64,000 nucleotides of DNA from Nematostella vectensis (Eukaryota; Cnidaria; Anthozoa; Actiniaria; Edwardsiidae). Location of the stretch: positions 16,734,751 to 16,798,750 of the forward strand of contig NC_064042.1 in assembly GCF_932526225.1 (NCBI RefSeq), in the 5' to 3' direction. A program made the translations under genes and the position numbers. The notes beneath the pieces were generated by a model. It did no database searches. It was not told where the DNA came from and saw nothing but the letters and a program-made list of their open reading frames with translations. This document shows, piece after piece, positions 48,155 to 61,901 of this stretch. Position 1 is the first letter of the stretch. The number at the start of each line of letters is the position of its first letter.

Positions 48155-51100
48155 CAACATGAGAAAAGTCTCTTCTCTATGCGTGTTTGTTGTGTTGTTT
48201 GTCAAACCGCTCATAGAGTCATTCGTTTTCAAAAGAAAAAAAAACATGTGCCCCGTGTGAGGATCGAACTCACGACCTTCAGATTTCTACATTCGATTAT
48301 GAGACTGACGCGCTGCCTACTGCGCTAACGAGGCCAACATGAGAAAAGTGTATTCTCTATGCGTGTTTGTGGTGTTTTTTTGTCAAACCGGTCATAGAGT
48401 CAATCGTTTTCAAAAGAATAAAATATGCCCCGTGTGAGGATCGAACTCACGACCTTCAGATTTCTACATTTGATTATGAGACTGACACGCTGCCTACTGC
48501 GCTAGCGAGGCCAACCTGAGAAATGTGTCTTCTCTATACGTGTTTGTGGTGTTTTTGTCAAACCGGTCATAGAGTCATTCGTTTTCAAAAGAAAAAAAAT
48601 GTGCCCCGTGTGAGGATCGAACTCACGACCTTCAGATTTCTAGATTTGAGTATGAGACTGACGCGCTACCTACTGCGCTAACGAGGCCAACATGAGAAAA
48701 GTGTCTTCTCTATGCGTGTTTGTTGTGTTTTTTGTCAAACCGCTCATAGAGTCATTCGTTTTCAAAAGAAAAAAAATGTGCCCCGTGTGAGGATCGAACT
48801 CACGACCTTCAGATTTCTAGATTTGATTATGATACTGACGCGCTTCCTACTGCGCTAACAAGGCCAACATAAGAAATGTGTCTTCTCTATGCGTGTTTGT
48901 GGTGTTTTCGTCAAACCGGTCATAGAGTCATTCGTTTTCAAAAGAAAAAATATGCCCCGTTTGAGGATCGAACTCACGACATTCAGATTTCTACATTCGA
49001 TTCTGATATTGACGCGCCGCCTACTGCGCTAACGAGGCCAACCTGAAAAATGTGTCTTCTCTATGCGTGTTTGTGGTGTTTTCGTCAAACCGGTCATAGA
49101 GTCATTCGTTTTCAAAATAAAAGAAATATGCCCCGTGTGAGGATCGAACTCACGACCTTCAGATTTCTACATTTGATTATGAGACTGACGCGCTGCCTAC
49201 TGCGCTAACGAGGCTAACATGAGAAATGTGTCTTCTCTATGCGTGTTTGTGGTGTTTTCGTCAAACCGGTCATAGAGTCATTCGTTTTCAAAAGAAAAAA
49301 ATATGCCCCGTCTAAGGATCGAACTCACGACATTCAGATTTCTACATTCGATTGTGATACTGACGCGCTGCCTACTGCGCTAACGAGGCCAACATGAGAA
49401 AAGTGTCTTCTCTATGCGTGTTTGTTGTGTTTTTTTGTCAAACCGCTCATAGAGTCATTCGTTTTCAAAAGAAAAAAAATTGTGCCCCGTGTGAGGATCG
49501 AACTCACGACCTTCAGATTTCTAGATTTGATTATGAGACTGACGCGCTGCCTATTGCGCTAACGACGCCTACATGGGAAATGTGCCTTTTCTATTCGTGT
49601 TTGTGGTGTTTTCGTCAAACCGGTCATAGAGTCTTTCGTTTTCAAAAGAAAAAATATGCCCCGTCTGAGGATTGAGCTCACGACCTTAAGATTTCTACAT
49701 TTGATTATGAGACTGACGCGCTGCCTACTGCGCTAACGAGGCCAACCTGAGAAATGTGTCTTCTCTATACGTGTTTGTGGTGTTTTTGTCAAACCGGTCA
49801 TAGAGTCATTCGTTTTCAAAAGAAAAAAAATATTCCCCGTGTGAGGATCGAACTCACGACCTTCAGATTTCTAGATTTGAGTATGAGACTGACGCGCTAC
49901 CTACTGCGCTAACGAGGCCAACATGAGAAAAGTGTCTTCTCTATGCGTGTTTGTTGTGTTTTTTGTCAAACCGCTCATAGAGTCATTCGTTTTCAATAGA
50001 AAAAAAAATGTGCCCCGTGTGAGGATCGAACTCACGACCTTCAGATTTCTAGATTTGATTATGATACTGACGCGCTTCCTACTGCGCTAACAAGGCCAAC
50101 ATAAGAAATGTGTCTTCTCTATGCGTGTTTGTGGTGTTTTCGTCAAACCGGTCATAGAGTCATTCGTTTTCAAAAGAAAAAATATGCCCCGTTTGAGGAT
50201 CGAACTCACGACATTCAGATTTCTACATTCGATTCTGATATTGACGCGCCGCCTACTGCGCTAACGAGGCCAACCTGAAAAATGTGTCTTCTCTATGCGT
50301 GTTTGTGGTGTTTTCGTCAAACCGGTCATAGAGTCATTCGTTTTCAAAAGAAAAGAAATATGCCCCGTGTTAGGATCGAACTCACGACCTTCAGATTTCT
50401 ACATTTGATTATGAGACTGACGCGCTGCCTACTGCGCTAACGAGGCTAACATGAGAAATGTGTCTTCTCTATGCGTGTTTGTGGTGTTTTCGTCAAACCG
50501 GTCATAGAGTCATTCGTTTTCAAAAGAAAAAAATATGCCCCGTCTAAGGATCGAACTCACGACATTCAGATTTCTACATTCGATTGTGATACTGACGCGC
50601 TGCCTACTGCGCTAACGAGGCCAACATGAGAAATGCGTCTTTTCTATGCGTGTTTGTGGTGTTTTCGTCAAACCGCTCATAGAGTCATTTGTTTTCAAAA
50701 GAGAAAAATATGCCCCGCGTGAGGATCGAACTCAAGACCTTCAGATTTCTACATTCGATTATGAGACTGACGCGCTGCCTACTGCGCTAACTAGGCCAAC
50801 ATGAGAAAAGTGTATTCTCTATGCGTGTTTGTGGTGTTTTTTTGTCAAACCGGTCATAGAGTCAATCGTTTTCAAAAGAATAAAATATGCCCCGTGTGAG
50901 GATCGAACTCACGACCTTCAGATTTCTACATTTGATTATGAGACTGACACGCTGCCTACTGCGCTAGCGAGGCCAACCTGAGAAATGTGTCTTCTCTATA
51001 CGTGTTTGTGGTGTTTTTGTCAAACCGGTCATAGAGTCATTCGTTTTCAAAAGAAAAAAAATATTCCCCGTGTGAGGATCGAACTCACGACCTTCAGATT

Positions 51101-51944
51101 TCTAGATTTGAGTATGAGACTGACGCGCTACCTACTGCGCTAACGAGGCCAACATGAGAAAAGTGTCTTCTCTATGCGTGTTTGTTGTGTTTTTTGTCAA
51201 ACCGCTCATAGAGTCATTCGTTTTCAAAAGAAAAAAAAATGTGCCCCGTGTGAGGATCGAACTCACGACCTTCAGATTTCTAGATTTGATTATGATACTG
51301 ACGCGCTTCCTACTGCGCTAACAAGGCCAACATAAGAAATGTGTCTTCTCTATGCGTGTTTGTGGTGTTTTCGTCAAACCGGTCATAGAGTCATTCGTTT
51401 TCAAAAGAAAAAATATGCCCCGTTTGAGGATCGAACTCACGACATTCAGATTTCCACATTTGATTCTGATATTGACGCGCCGCCTACTGCGCTAACGAGG
51501 ACAACCTGAAAAATGTGTCTTCTCTATGCGTGTTTGTGGTGTTTTCGTCAAACCGGTCATAGAGTCATTCGTTTTCAAAAGAAAAGAAATATGCCCCGTG
51601 TGAGGATCGAACTCACGACCTTCAGATTTCTACATTTGATTATGAGACTGACGCGCTGCCTACTGCGCTAACGAGGCTAACATGAGAAATGTGTCTTCTC
51701 TATGCGTGTTTGTGGTGTTTTCGTCAAACCGGTCATAGAGTCATTCGTTTTCAAAAGAAAAAAATATGCCCCGTCTAAGGATCGAACTCACGACATTCAG
51801 ATTTCTACATTCGATTGTGATACTGACGCGCTGCCTACTGCGCTAACGAGGCCAACATGAGAAAAGTGTCTTCTCTATGCGTGTTTGTTGTGTTTTTTGT
51901 CAAACCGCTCATAGAGTCATTCGTTTTCAAAAGAAAAAAAATTG

Positions 51945-52030
51945 TGCCCCGTGTGAGGATCGAACTCACGACATTCAGATTTCTACATTCGATTGTGATA
52001 CTGACGCGCTGCCTACTGCGCTAACGAGGC
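51945..52030 (-). pseudogene. Hybrid copy with anticodon CAC at duplication junction
   Basis: A Q-type 3' end is fused to a CAC-type body (T36C, C32A, G45T). It sits where copy 1 of the 13,037-bp duplication meets copy 2. Confidence 0.8.
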
Positions 52031-53004
52031 CAACATGAGAAAAGTGTCTTCTCTATGCGTGTTTGTTGTGTTTTTTGTCAAACCGCTCATAGAGTCATTC
52101 GTTTTCAAAAGAAAAAAAATGTGCCCCTTGTGAGGATCGAACTCACGACCTTCAGATTTCTAGATTTGATTATGAGACTGACGCGCTGCCTACTGCGCTA
52201 ACGAGGCCAACATGAGAAATGCGTCTTTTCTATGCGTGTTTGTGGTGTTTTCGTCAAACCGCTCATAGAGTCATTTGTTTTCAAAAGAGAAAAATATGCC
52301 CCGCGTGAGGATCGAACTCAAGACCTTCAGATTTCTACATTCGATTATGAGACTGACGCGCTGCCTACTGCGCTAACGAGGCCAACATGAGAAAAGTGTA
52401 TTCTCTATGCGTGTTTGTGGTGTTTTTTTGTCAAACCGGTCATAGAGTTAATCGTTTTCAAAAGAATAAAATATGCCCCGTGTGAGGATCGAACTCACGA
52501 CCTTCAGATTTCTACATTTGATTATGAGACTGACACGCTGCCTACTGCGCTAGCGAGGCCAACCTGAGAAATGTGTCTTCTCTATACGTGTTTGTGGTGT
52601 TTTCGTCAAACCGGTCATAGAGTCATTCGTTTTCAAAAGAAAAAAAATATGCCCCGTGTGAGGATCGAACTCACGACCTTCAGATTTCTAGATTTGAGTG
52701 TGAGACTGACGCGCTACCTACTTCGCTAACGAGGCCAACATGAGAAAAGTGTCTTCTCTATGCGTGTTGCTTGTGTTTTTTGTCAAACCGGTCATAGAGT
52801 CATTCGTTTTCAAAAGAAAAAAAATATGCCCCGTGTGAGGATCGAACTCACGACCTTCAGATTTCTAGATTTGAGTATGAGACTGACGCGCTGCCTACTG
52901 CGCTAAAGAGGCCAACATGAGAAAAGTATCTTCTCTATGCGTGTTTGTTGTGTTTTTTGTTTAACCGCTCATAGAGTCATTCGTTTTCAAAAGAAAAAAA
53001 AATG

Positions 53005-55472
53005 TGCCCCGTGTGAGGATCAAACTCACGACTTTCAGATTTCTAGATTTGATTATGAGACTGACGCGCTGCCTATTGCGCTAACGACGACTACATGGGA
53101 AATGTGCCTTTTCTATGCGTGTTTGTGGTGCTTTCGTCAAAACGGTCATAGAGTCTTTCGTTTTCAAAAGAAAAAATATGCCCCGTGTGAGGATCGAACT
53201 CACGACATTCAGATTTCTACATTCGATTATGATACTGACGCGCCGCCTACTGCGCTAACGAGTCCAACATGAGAAATGTGTCTTCTCTATGCGTGTTTGT
53301 GGTGTTTTCGTCAAACCTGTCATAGAGTCATTCGTTTTCAAAAGAAAAAAATATGCCCCGTGTGAGGATCGATCTCACGACCTTCAGATTTCTACATTTG
53401 ATTATGAGACTGACGCGCTGCCTACTGCGCTAACGAGGCCAACATGAGAAAAGTCTCTTCTCTATGCGTGTTTGTTGTGTTGTTTGTCAAACCGCTCATA
53501 GAGTCATTCGTTTTCAAAAGAAAAAAAAAACATGTGCCCCGTGTGAGGATCGAACTCACGACCTTCAGATTTCTACATTCGATTATGAGACTGACGCGCT
53601 GCCTACTGCGCTAACGAGGCCAACATTAGAAAAGTGTATTCTCTATGCGTGTTTGTGGTGTTTTTTTGTCAAACCGGTCATAGAGTCAATCGTTTTCAAA
53701 AGAATAAAATATGCCCCGTGTGAGGATCGAACTCACGACCTTTAGATTTCTACATTTGATTATGAGACTGACACGCTGCCTACTGCGCTAGCGAGGCCAA
53801 CCTGAGAAATGTGTCTTCTCTATACGTGTTTGTGGTGTTTTTGTCAAACCGGTCATAGAGTCATTCGTTTTCAAAAGAAAAAAAATGTGCCCCGTGTGAG
53901 GATCGAACTCACGACCTTCAGATTTCTAGATTTGAGTATGAGACTGACGCGCTACCTACTGCGCTAACGAGGCCAACATGAGAAAAGTGTCTTCTCTATG
54001 CGTGTTTGTTGTGTTTTTTGTCAAACCGCTCATAGAGTCATTCGTTTTCAAAAGAAAAAAAATGTGCCCCGTGTGAGGATCGAACTCACGACCTTCAGAT
54101 TTCTAGATTTGATTATGATACTGACGCGCTTCCTACTGCGCTAACAAGGCCAACATAAGAAATGTGTCTTCTCTATGCGTGTTTGTGGTGTTTTCGTCAA
54201 ACCGGTCATAGAGTCATTCGTTTTCAAAAGAAAAAATATGCCCCGTTTGAGGATCGAACTCACGACATTCAGATTTCTACATTCGATTCTGATATTGACG
54301 CGCCGCCTACTGCGCTAACGAGGCCAACCTGAAAAATGTGTCTTCTCTATGCGTGTTTGTGGTGTTTTCGTCAAACCGGTCATAGAGTCATTCGTTTTCA
54401 AAATAAAAGAAATATGCCACGTGTGAGGATCGAACTCACGACCTTCAGATTTCTACATTTGATTATGAGACTGACGCGCTGCCTACTGCGCTAACGAGGC
54501 TAACATGAGAAATGTGTCTTCTCTATGCGTGTTTGTGGTGTTTTCGTCAAACCGGTCATAGAGTCATTCGTTTTCAAAAGAAAAAAATATGCCCCGTCAA
54601 AGGATCGAACTCACGACCTTCAGATTTCTAGATTTGATTATGAGACTGACGCGCTGCCTACTGCGCTAACGAGGCCAACATGAGAAATGCGTCTTTTCTA
54701 TGCGTGTTTGTGGTGTTTTCGTCAAACCGCTCATAGAGTCATTTGTTTTCAAAAGAGAAAAATATGCCCCGCGTGAGGATCGAACTCAAGACCTTCAGAT
54801 TTCTACATTCGATTATGAGACTGACGCGCTGCCTACTGCGCTAACGAGGCCAACATGAGAAAAGTGTATTCTCTATGCGTGTTTGTGGTGTTTTTTTGTC
54901 AAACCGGTCATAGAGTCAATCGTTTTCAAAAGAATAAAATATGCCCCGTGTGAGGATCGAACTCACGACCTTCAGATTTCTACATTTGATTATGAGACTG
55001 ACACGCTGCCTACTGCGCTAGCGAGGCCAACCTGAGAAATGTGTCTTCTCTATACGTGTTTGTGGTGTTTTCGTCAAACCGGTCATAGAGTCATTCGTTT
55101 TCAAAAGAAAAAAAATATGCCCCGTGTGAGGATCGAACTCACGACCTTCAGATTTCTAGATTTGAGTATGAGACTGACGCGCTACCTACTTCGCTAACGA
55201 GGCCAACATGAGAAAAGTGTCTTCTCTATGCGTGTTTGTTGTGTTTTTTGTCAAACCGGTCATAGAGTAATTCGTTTTCAAAAGAAAAAAAATATGCCCC
55301 GTGTGAGGATCGAACTCACGACCTTCAGATTTCTAGATTTGAGTATGAGACTGACGCGCTGCCTACTGCGCTAAAGAGGCCAACATGAGAAAAGTATCTT
55401 CTCTATGCGTGTTTGTTGTGTTTTTTGTTTAACCGCTCATAGAGTCATTCGTTTTCAAAAGAAAAAAAAATG
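53005..55472 (-). repeat. Higher-order repeat block 16, 14-mer (2,468 bp)
   Basis: Partner of block 13 at shift 13,037. CAG copy 54239..54324. A private CCCCGTCAAAGG variant lies at about 54595. Confidence 0.9.
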
Positions 55473-55558
55473 TGCCCCGTGTGAGGATCAAACTCACGAC
55501 TTTCAGATTTCTAGATTTGATTATGAGACTGACGCGCTGCCTATTGCGCTAGCGAGGC
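55473..55558 (-). pseudogene. L-type copy with converted 5' end
   Basis: C56T, G45A and G15A mark it as an L gene, but its acceptor 5' strand is GCCTCGC as in monomers 5 and 12 instead of TCGTCGT. The foreign tract continues into the spacer to about 55611. Confidence 0.82.
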
Positions 55559-57940
55559 CAACCTGAGAAATGTGTCTTCTCTATACGTGTTTGTGGTGTT
55601 TTCGTCAAACCGGTCATAGAGTCTTTCGTTTTCAAAAGAAAAAATATGCCCCGTGTGAGGATCGAACTCACGACATTCAGATTTCTACATTCGATTATGA
55701 TACTGACGCGCCGCCTACTGCGCTAACGAGTCCAACATGAGAAATGTGTCTTCTCTATGCGTGTTTGTGGTGTTTTCGTCAAACCTGTCATAGAGTCATT
55801 CGTTTTCAAAAGAAAAAAATATGCCCCGTGTGAGGATCGATCTCACGACCTTCAGATTTCTACATTTGATTATGAGACTGACGCGCTGCCTACTGCGCTA
55901 ACGAGGCCAACATGAGAAAAGTCTCTTCTCTATGCGTGTTTGTTGTGTTGTTTGTCAAACCGCTCATAGAGTCATTCGTTTTCAAAAGAAAAAAAAACAT
56001 GTGCCCCGTGTGAGGATCGAACTCACGACCTTCAGATTTCTACATTCGATTATGAGACTGACGCGCTGCCTACTGCGCTAACGAGGCCAACATTAGAAAA
56101 GTGTATTCTCTATGCGTGTTTGTGGTGTTTTTTTGTCAAACCGGTCATAGAGTCAATCGTTTTCAAAAGAATAAAATATGCCCCGTGTGAGGATCGAACT
56201 CACGACCTTCAGATTTCTACATTTGATTATGAGACTGACACGCTGCCTACTGCGCTAGCGAGGCCAACCTGAGAAATGTGTCTTCTCTATACGTGTTTGT
56301 GGTGTTTTTGTCAAACCGGTCATAGAGTCATTCGTTTTTAAAAGAAAAAAAATGTGCCCCGTGTGAGGATCGAACTCACGACCTTCAGATTTCTAGATTT
56401 GAGTATGAGACTGACGCGCTACCTACTGCGCTAACGAGGCCAACATGAGAAAAGTGTCTTCTCTATGCGTGTTTGTTGTGTTTTTTGTCAAACCGCTCAT
56501 AGAGTCATTCGTTTTCAAAAGAAAAAAAAATGTGCCCCGTGTGAGGATCGAACTCACGACCTTCAGATTTCTAGATTTGATTATGATACTGACGCGCTTC
56601 CTACTGCGCTAACAAGGCCAACATAAGAAATGTGTCTTCTCTATGCGTGTTTGTGGTGTTTTCGTCAAACCGGTCATAGAGTCATTCGTTTTCAAAAGAA
56701 AAAATATGCCCCGTTTGAGGATCGAACTCACGACATTCAGATTTCTACATTCGATTCTGATATTGACGCGCCGCCTACTGCGCTAACGAGGCCAACCTGA
56801 AAAATGTGTCTTCTCTATGCGTGTTTGTGGTGTTTTCGTCAAACCGGTCATAGAGTCATTCGTTTTCAAAATAAAAGAAATATGCCCCGTGTGAGGATCG
56901 AACTCACGACCTTCAGATTTCTACATTTGATTATGAGACTGACGCGCTGCCTACTGCGCTAACGAGGCTAACATGAGAAATGTGTCTTCTCTATGCGTGT
57001 TTGTGGTGTTTTCGTCAAACCGGTCATAGAGTCATTCGTTTTCAAAAGAAAAAAATATGCCCCGTCTAAGGATCGAACTCACGACCTTCAGATTTCTAGA
57101 TTTGATTATGAGACTGACGCGCTGCCTACTGCGCTAACGAGGCCAACATGAGAAATGCGTCTTTTCTATGCGTGTTTGTGGTGTTTTCGTCAAACCGCTC
57201 ATAGAGTCATTTGTTTTCAAAAGAGAAAAATATGCCCCGCGTGAGGATCGAACTCAAGACCTTCAGATTTCTACATTCGATTATGAGACTGACGCGCTGC
57301 CTACTGCGCTAACGAGGCCAACATGAGAAAAGTGTATTCTCTATGCGTGTTTGTGGTGTTTTTTTGTCAAACCGGTCATAGAGTCAATCGTTTTCAAAAG
57401 AATAAAATATGCCCCGTGTGAGGATCGAACTCACGACCTTCAGATTTCTACATTTGATTATGAGACTGACACGCTGCCTACTGCGCTAGCGAGGCCAACC
57501 TGAGAAATGTGTCTTCTCTATACGTGTTTGTGGTGTTTTCGTCAAACCGGTCATAGAGTCATTCGTTTTCAAAAGAAAAAAAATATGCCCCGTGTGAGGA
57601 TCGAACTCACGACCTTCAGATTTCTAGATTTGAGTATGAGACTGACGCGCTACCTACTTCGCTAACGAGGCCAACATGAGAAAAGTGTCTTCTCTATGCG
57701 TGTTTGTTGTGTTTTTTGTCAAACCGGTCATAGAGTCATTCGTTTTCAAAAGAAAAAAAATATGCCCCGTGTGAGGATCGAACTCACGACCTTCAGATTT
57801 CTAGATTTGAGTATGAGACTGACGCGCTGCCTACTGCGCTAACGAGGCCAACATGAGAAAAGTATCTTCTCTATGCGTGTTTGTTGTGTTTTTTGTTTAA
57901 CCGCTCATAGAGTCATTCGTTTTCAAAAGAAAAAAAAATG
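55473..57940 (-). repeat. Higher-order repeat block 17, 14-mer (2,468 bp)
   Basis: Partner of block 14. CAG copy 56707..56792. Block length is unchanged although its L gene is partly overwritten. Confidence 0.9.
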
Positions 57941-60900
57941 TGCCCCGTGTGAGGATCAAACTCACGACTTTCAGATTTCTAGATTTGATTATGAGACTGA
58001 CGCGCTGCCTATTGCGCTAACGACGACTACATGGGAAATGTGCCTTTTCTATGCGTGTTTGTGGTGCTTTCGTCAAAACGGTCATAGAGTCTTTCGTTTT
58101 CAAAAGAAAAAATATGCCCCGTGTGAGGATCGAACTCACGACATTCAGATTTCTACATTCGATTATGATACTGACGCGCCGCCTACTGCGCTAACGAGTC
58201 CAACATGAGAAATGTGTCTTCTCTATGCGTGTTTGTGGTGTTTTCGTCAAACCTGTCATAGAGTCATTCGTTTTCAAAAGAAAAAAATATGCCCCGTGTG
58301 AGGATCGATCTCACGACCTTCAGATTTCTACATTTGATTATGAGACTGACGCGCTGCCTACTGCGCTAACGAGGCCAACATGAGAAAAGTCTCTTCTCTA
58401 TGCGTGTTTGTTGTGTTGTTTGTCAAACCGCTCATAGAGTCATTCGTTTTCAAAAGAAAAAAAAACATGTGCCCCGTGTGAGGATCGAACTCACGACCTT
58501 CAGATTTCTACATTCGATTATGAGACTGACGCGCTGCCTACTGCGCTAACGAGGCCAACATGAGAAAAGTGTATTCTCTATGCGTGTTTGTGGTGTTTTT
58601 TTGTCAAACCGGTCATAGAGTCAATCGTTTTCAAAAGAATAAAATATGCCCCGTGTGAGGATCGAACTCACGACCTTCAGATTTCTACATTTGATTATGA
58701 GACTGACACGCTGCCTACTGCGCTAGCGAGGCCAACCTGAGAAATGTGTCTTCTCTATACGTGTTTGTGGTGTTTTTGTCAAACCGGTCATAGAGTCATT
58801 CGTTTTCAAAAGAAAAAAAATGTGCCCCGTGTGAGGATCGAACTCACGACCTTCAGATTTCTAGATTTGAGTATGAGACTGACGCGCTACCTACTGCGCT
58901 AACGAGGCCAACATGAGAAAAGTGTCTTCTCTATGCGTGTTTGTTGTGTTTTTTGTCAAACCGCTCATAGAGTCATTCGTTTTCAAAAGAAAAAAAATGT
59001 GCCCCGTGTGAGGATCGAACTCACGACCTTCAGATTTCTAGATTTGATTATGATACTGACGCGCTTCCTACTGCGCTAACAAGGCCAACATAAGAAATGT
59101 GTCTTCTCTATGCGTGTTTGTGGTGTTTTCGTCAAACCGGTCATAGAGTCATTTGTTTTCAAAAGAAAAAATATGCCCCGTTTGAGGATCGAACTCACGA
59201 CATTCAGATTTCTACATTCGATTCTGATATTGACGCGCCGCCTACTGCGCTAACGAGGCCAACCTGAAAAATGTGTCTTCTCTATGCGTGTTTGTGGTGT
59301 TTTCGTCAAACCGGTCATAGAGTCATTCGTTTTCAAAATAAAAGAAATATGCCCCGTGTGAGGATCGAACTCACGACCTTCAGATTTCTACATTTGATTA
59401 TGAGACTGACGCGCTGCCTACTGCGCTAACGAGGCTAACATGAGAAATGTGTCTTCTCTATGCGTGTTTGTGGTGTTTTCGTCAAACCGGTCATAGAGTC
59501 ATTCGTTTTCAAAAGAAAAAAATATGCCCCGTCTAAGGATCGAACTCACGACATTCAGATTTCTACATTCGATTGTGATACTGACGCGCTGCCTACTGCG
59601 CTAACGAGGCCAACATGAGAAAAGTGTCTTCTCTATGCGTGTTTGTTGTGTTTTTTGTCAAACCGCTCATAGAGTCATTCGTTTTCAAAAGAAAAAAAAT
59701 TGTGCCCCGTGTGAGGATCGAACTCACGACCTTCAGATTTCTAGATTTGATTATGAGACTGACGCGCTGCCTATTGCGCTAACGACGCCTACATGGGAAA
59801 TGTGCCTTTTCTATTCGTGTTTGTGGTGTTTTCGTCAAACCGGTCATAGAGTCTTTCGTTTTCAAAAGAAAAAATATGCCCCGTCTGAGGATTGAGCTCA
59901 CGACCTTAAGATTTCTACATTTGATTATGAGACTGACGCGCTGCCTACTGCGCTAACGAGGCCAACCTGAGAAATGTGTCTTCTCTATACGTGTTTGTGG
60001 TGTTTTTGTCAAACCGGTCATAGAGTCATTCGTTTTCAAAAGAAAAAAAATATTCCCCGTGTGAGGATCGAACTCACGACCTTCAGATTTCTAGATTTGA
60101 GTATGAGACTGACGCGCTACCTACTGCGCTAACGAGGCCAACATGAGAAAAGTGTCTTCTCTATGCGTGTTTGTTGTGTTTTTTGTCAAACCGCTCATAG
60201 AGTCATTCGTTTTCAATAGAAAAAAAAATGTGCCCCGTGTGAGGATCGAACTCACGACCTTCAGATTTCTAGATTTGATTATGATACTGACGCGCTTCCT
60301 ACTGCGCTAACAAGGTCAACATAAGAAATGTGTCTTCTCTATGCGTGTTTGTGGTGTTTTCGTCAAACCGGTCATAGAGTCATTCGTTTTCAAAAGAAAA
60401 AATATGCCCCGTTTGAGGATCGAACTCACGACATTCAGATTTCTACATTCGATTCTGATATTGACGCGCCGCCTACTGCGCTAACGAGGCCAACCTGAGA
60501 AATGTGTCTTCTCTATGCGTGTTTGTGGTGTTTTCGTCAAACCGGTCATAGAGTCATTCGTTTTCAAAAGAAAAGAAATATGCCCCGTGTGAGGATCGAA
60601 CTCACGACCTTCAGATTTCTACATTTGATTATGAGACTGACGCGCTGCCTACTGCGCTAACGAGGCTAACATGAGAAATGTGTCTTCTCTATGCGTGTTT
60701 GTGGTGTTTTCGTCAAACCGGTCATAGAGTCATTCGTTTTCAAAAGAAAAAAATATGCCCCGTCTAAGGATCGAACTCACGACATTCAGATTTCTACATT
60801 CGATTGTGATACTGACGCGCTGCCTACTGCGCTAACGAGGCCAACATGAGAAATGCGTCTTTTCTATGCGTGTTTGTGGTGTTTTCGTCAAACCGCTCAT

Positions 60901-61815
60901 AGAGTCATTTGTTTTCAAAAGAGAAAAATATGCCCCGCGTGAGGATCGAACTCAAGACCTTCAGATTTCTACATTCGATTATGAGACTGACGCGCTGCCT
61001 ACTGCGCTAACGAGGCCAACATGAGAAAAGTGTATTCTCTATGCGTGTTTGTGGTGTTTTCGTCAAACCGGTCATAGAGTCATTCGTTTTCAAAAGAAAA
61101 AAATATGCCCCGTCTAAGGATCGATCTCACGACCTTCAGATTTCTACATTTGATTATGAGACTGACGCGCTGCCTACTGCGCTAACGAGGCCAACATGAG
61201 AAAAGTCTCTTCTCTATGCGTGTTTGTTGTGTTGTTTGTCAAACCGCTCATAGAGTCATTCGTTTTCAAAAGAAAAAAAAACATGTGCCCCGTGTGAGGA
61301 TCGAACTCACGACCTTCAGATTTCTACATTCGATTATGAGACTGACGCGCTGCCTACTGCGCTAACGAGGCCAACATGAGAAAAGTGTATTCTCTATGCG
61401 TGTTTGTGGTGTTTTTTTGTCAAACCGGTCATAGAGTCAATCGTTTTCAAAAGAATAAAATATGCCCCGTGTGAGGATCGAACTCACGACCTTCAGATTT
61501 CTACATTTGATTATGAGACTGACACGCTGCCTACTGCGCTAGCGAGGCCAACCTGAGAAATGTGTCTTCTCTATACGTGTTTGTGGTGTTTTTGTCAAAC
61601 CGGTCATAGAGTCATTCGTTTTCAAAAGAAAAAAAATGTGCCCCGTGTGAGGATCGAACTCACGACCTTCAGATTTCTAGATTTGAGTATGAGACTGACG
61701 CGCTACCTACTGCGCTAACGAGGCCAACATGAGAAAAGTGTCTTCTCTATGCGTGTTTGTTGTGTTTTTTGTCAAACCGCTCATAGAGTCATTCGTTTTC
61801 AAAAGAAAAAAAATG

Positions 61816-61901
61816 TGCCCCGTGTGAGGATCGAACTCACGACCTTCAGATTTCTAGATTTGATTATGATACTGACGCGCTTCCTACTGCGCTAACGAGG
61901 C
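61816..61901 (-). tRNA. Hybrid tRNA-Met(CAU) copy at a one-unit deletion
   Basis: It has C32A and C20A as monomer 7, but C5 is restored and the spacer is of the type that follows monomer 8. The partner at 48779..48864 keeps C5T and the missing monomer. Confidence 0.8.

Larger units (their letters stand above)
38980..52010. repeat. Copy 1 of a ~13.0-kb tandem segmental duplication
   Basis: Shares rare variants with copy 2 at a constant 13,037-bp shift: GAGTTAATCG at 39408 and 52445, GAGTGTGAG near 39660 and 52697, AAGGTCAAC at 47275 and 60312. Left boundary is approximate, since neighbouring units are similar. Confidence 0.88.
44904..53004 (-). repeat. Array block 15, 46 monomers (8,101 bp)
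   Basis: A long stretch without L genes. CAG copies start at 46137, 47368, 48953, 50185 and 51416; CAC copies at 46488, 47719, 49304, 50536, 51767 and 51945; Q genes at 46666 and 49483. Alternating 7-, 9- and 10-monomer series suggest several older local duplications. It ends with the junction of the 13,037-bp duplication near 52.0 kb. Confidence 0.85.
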
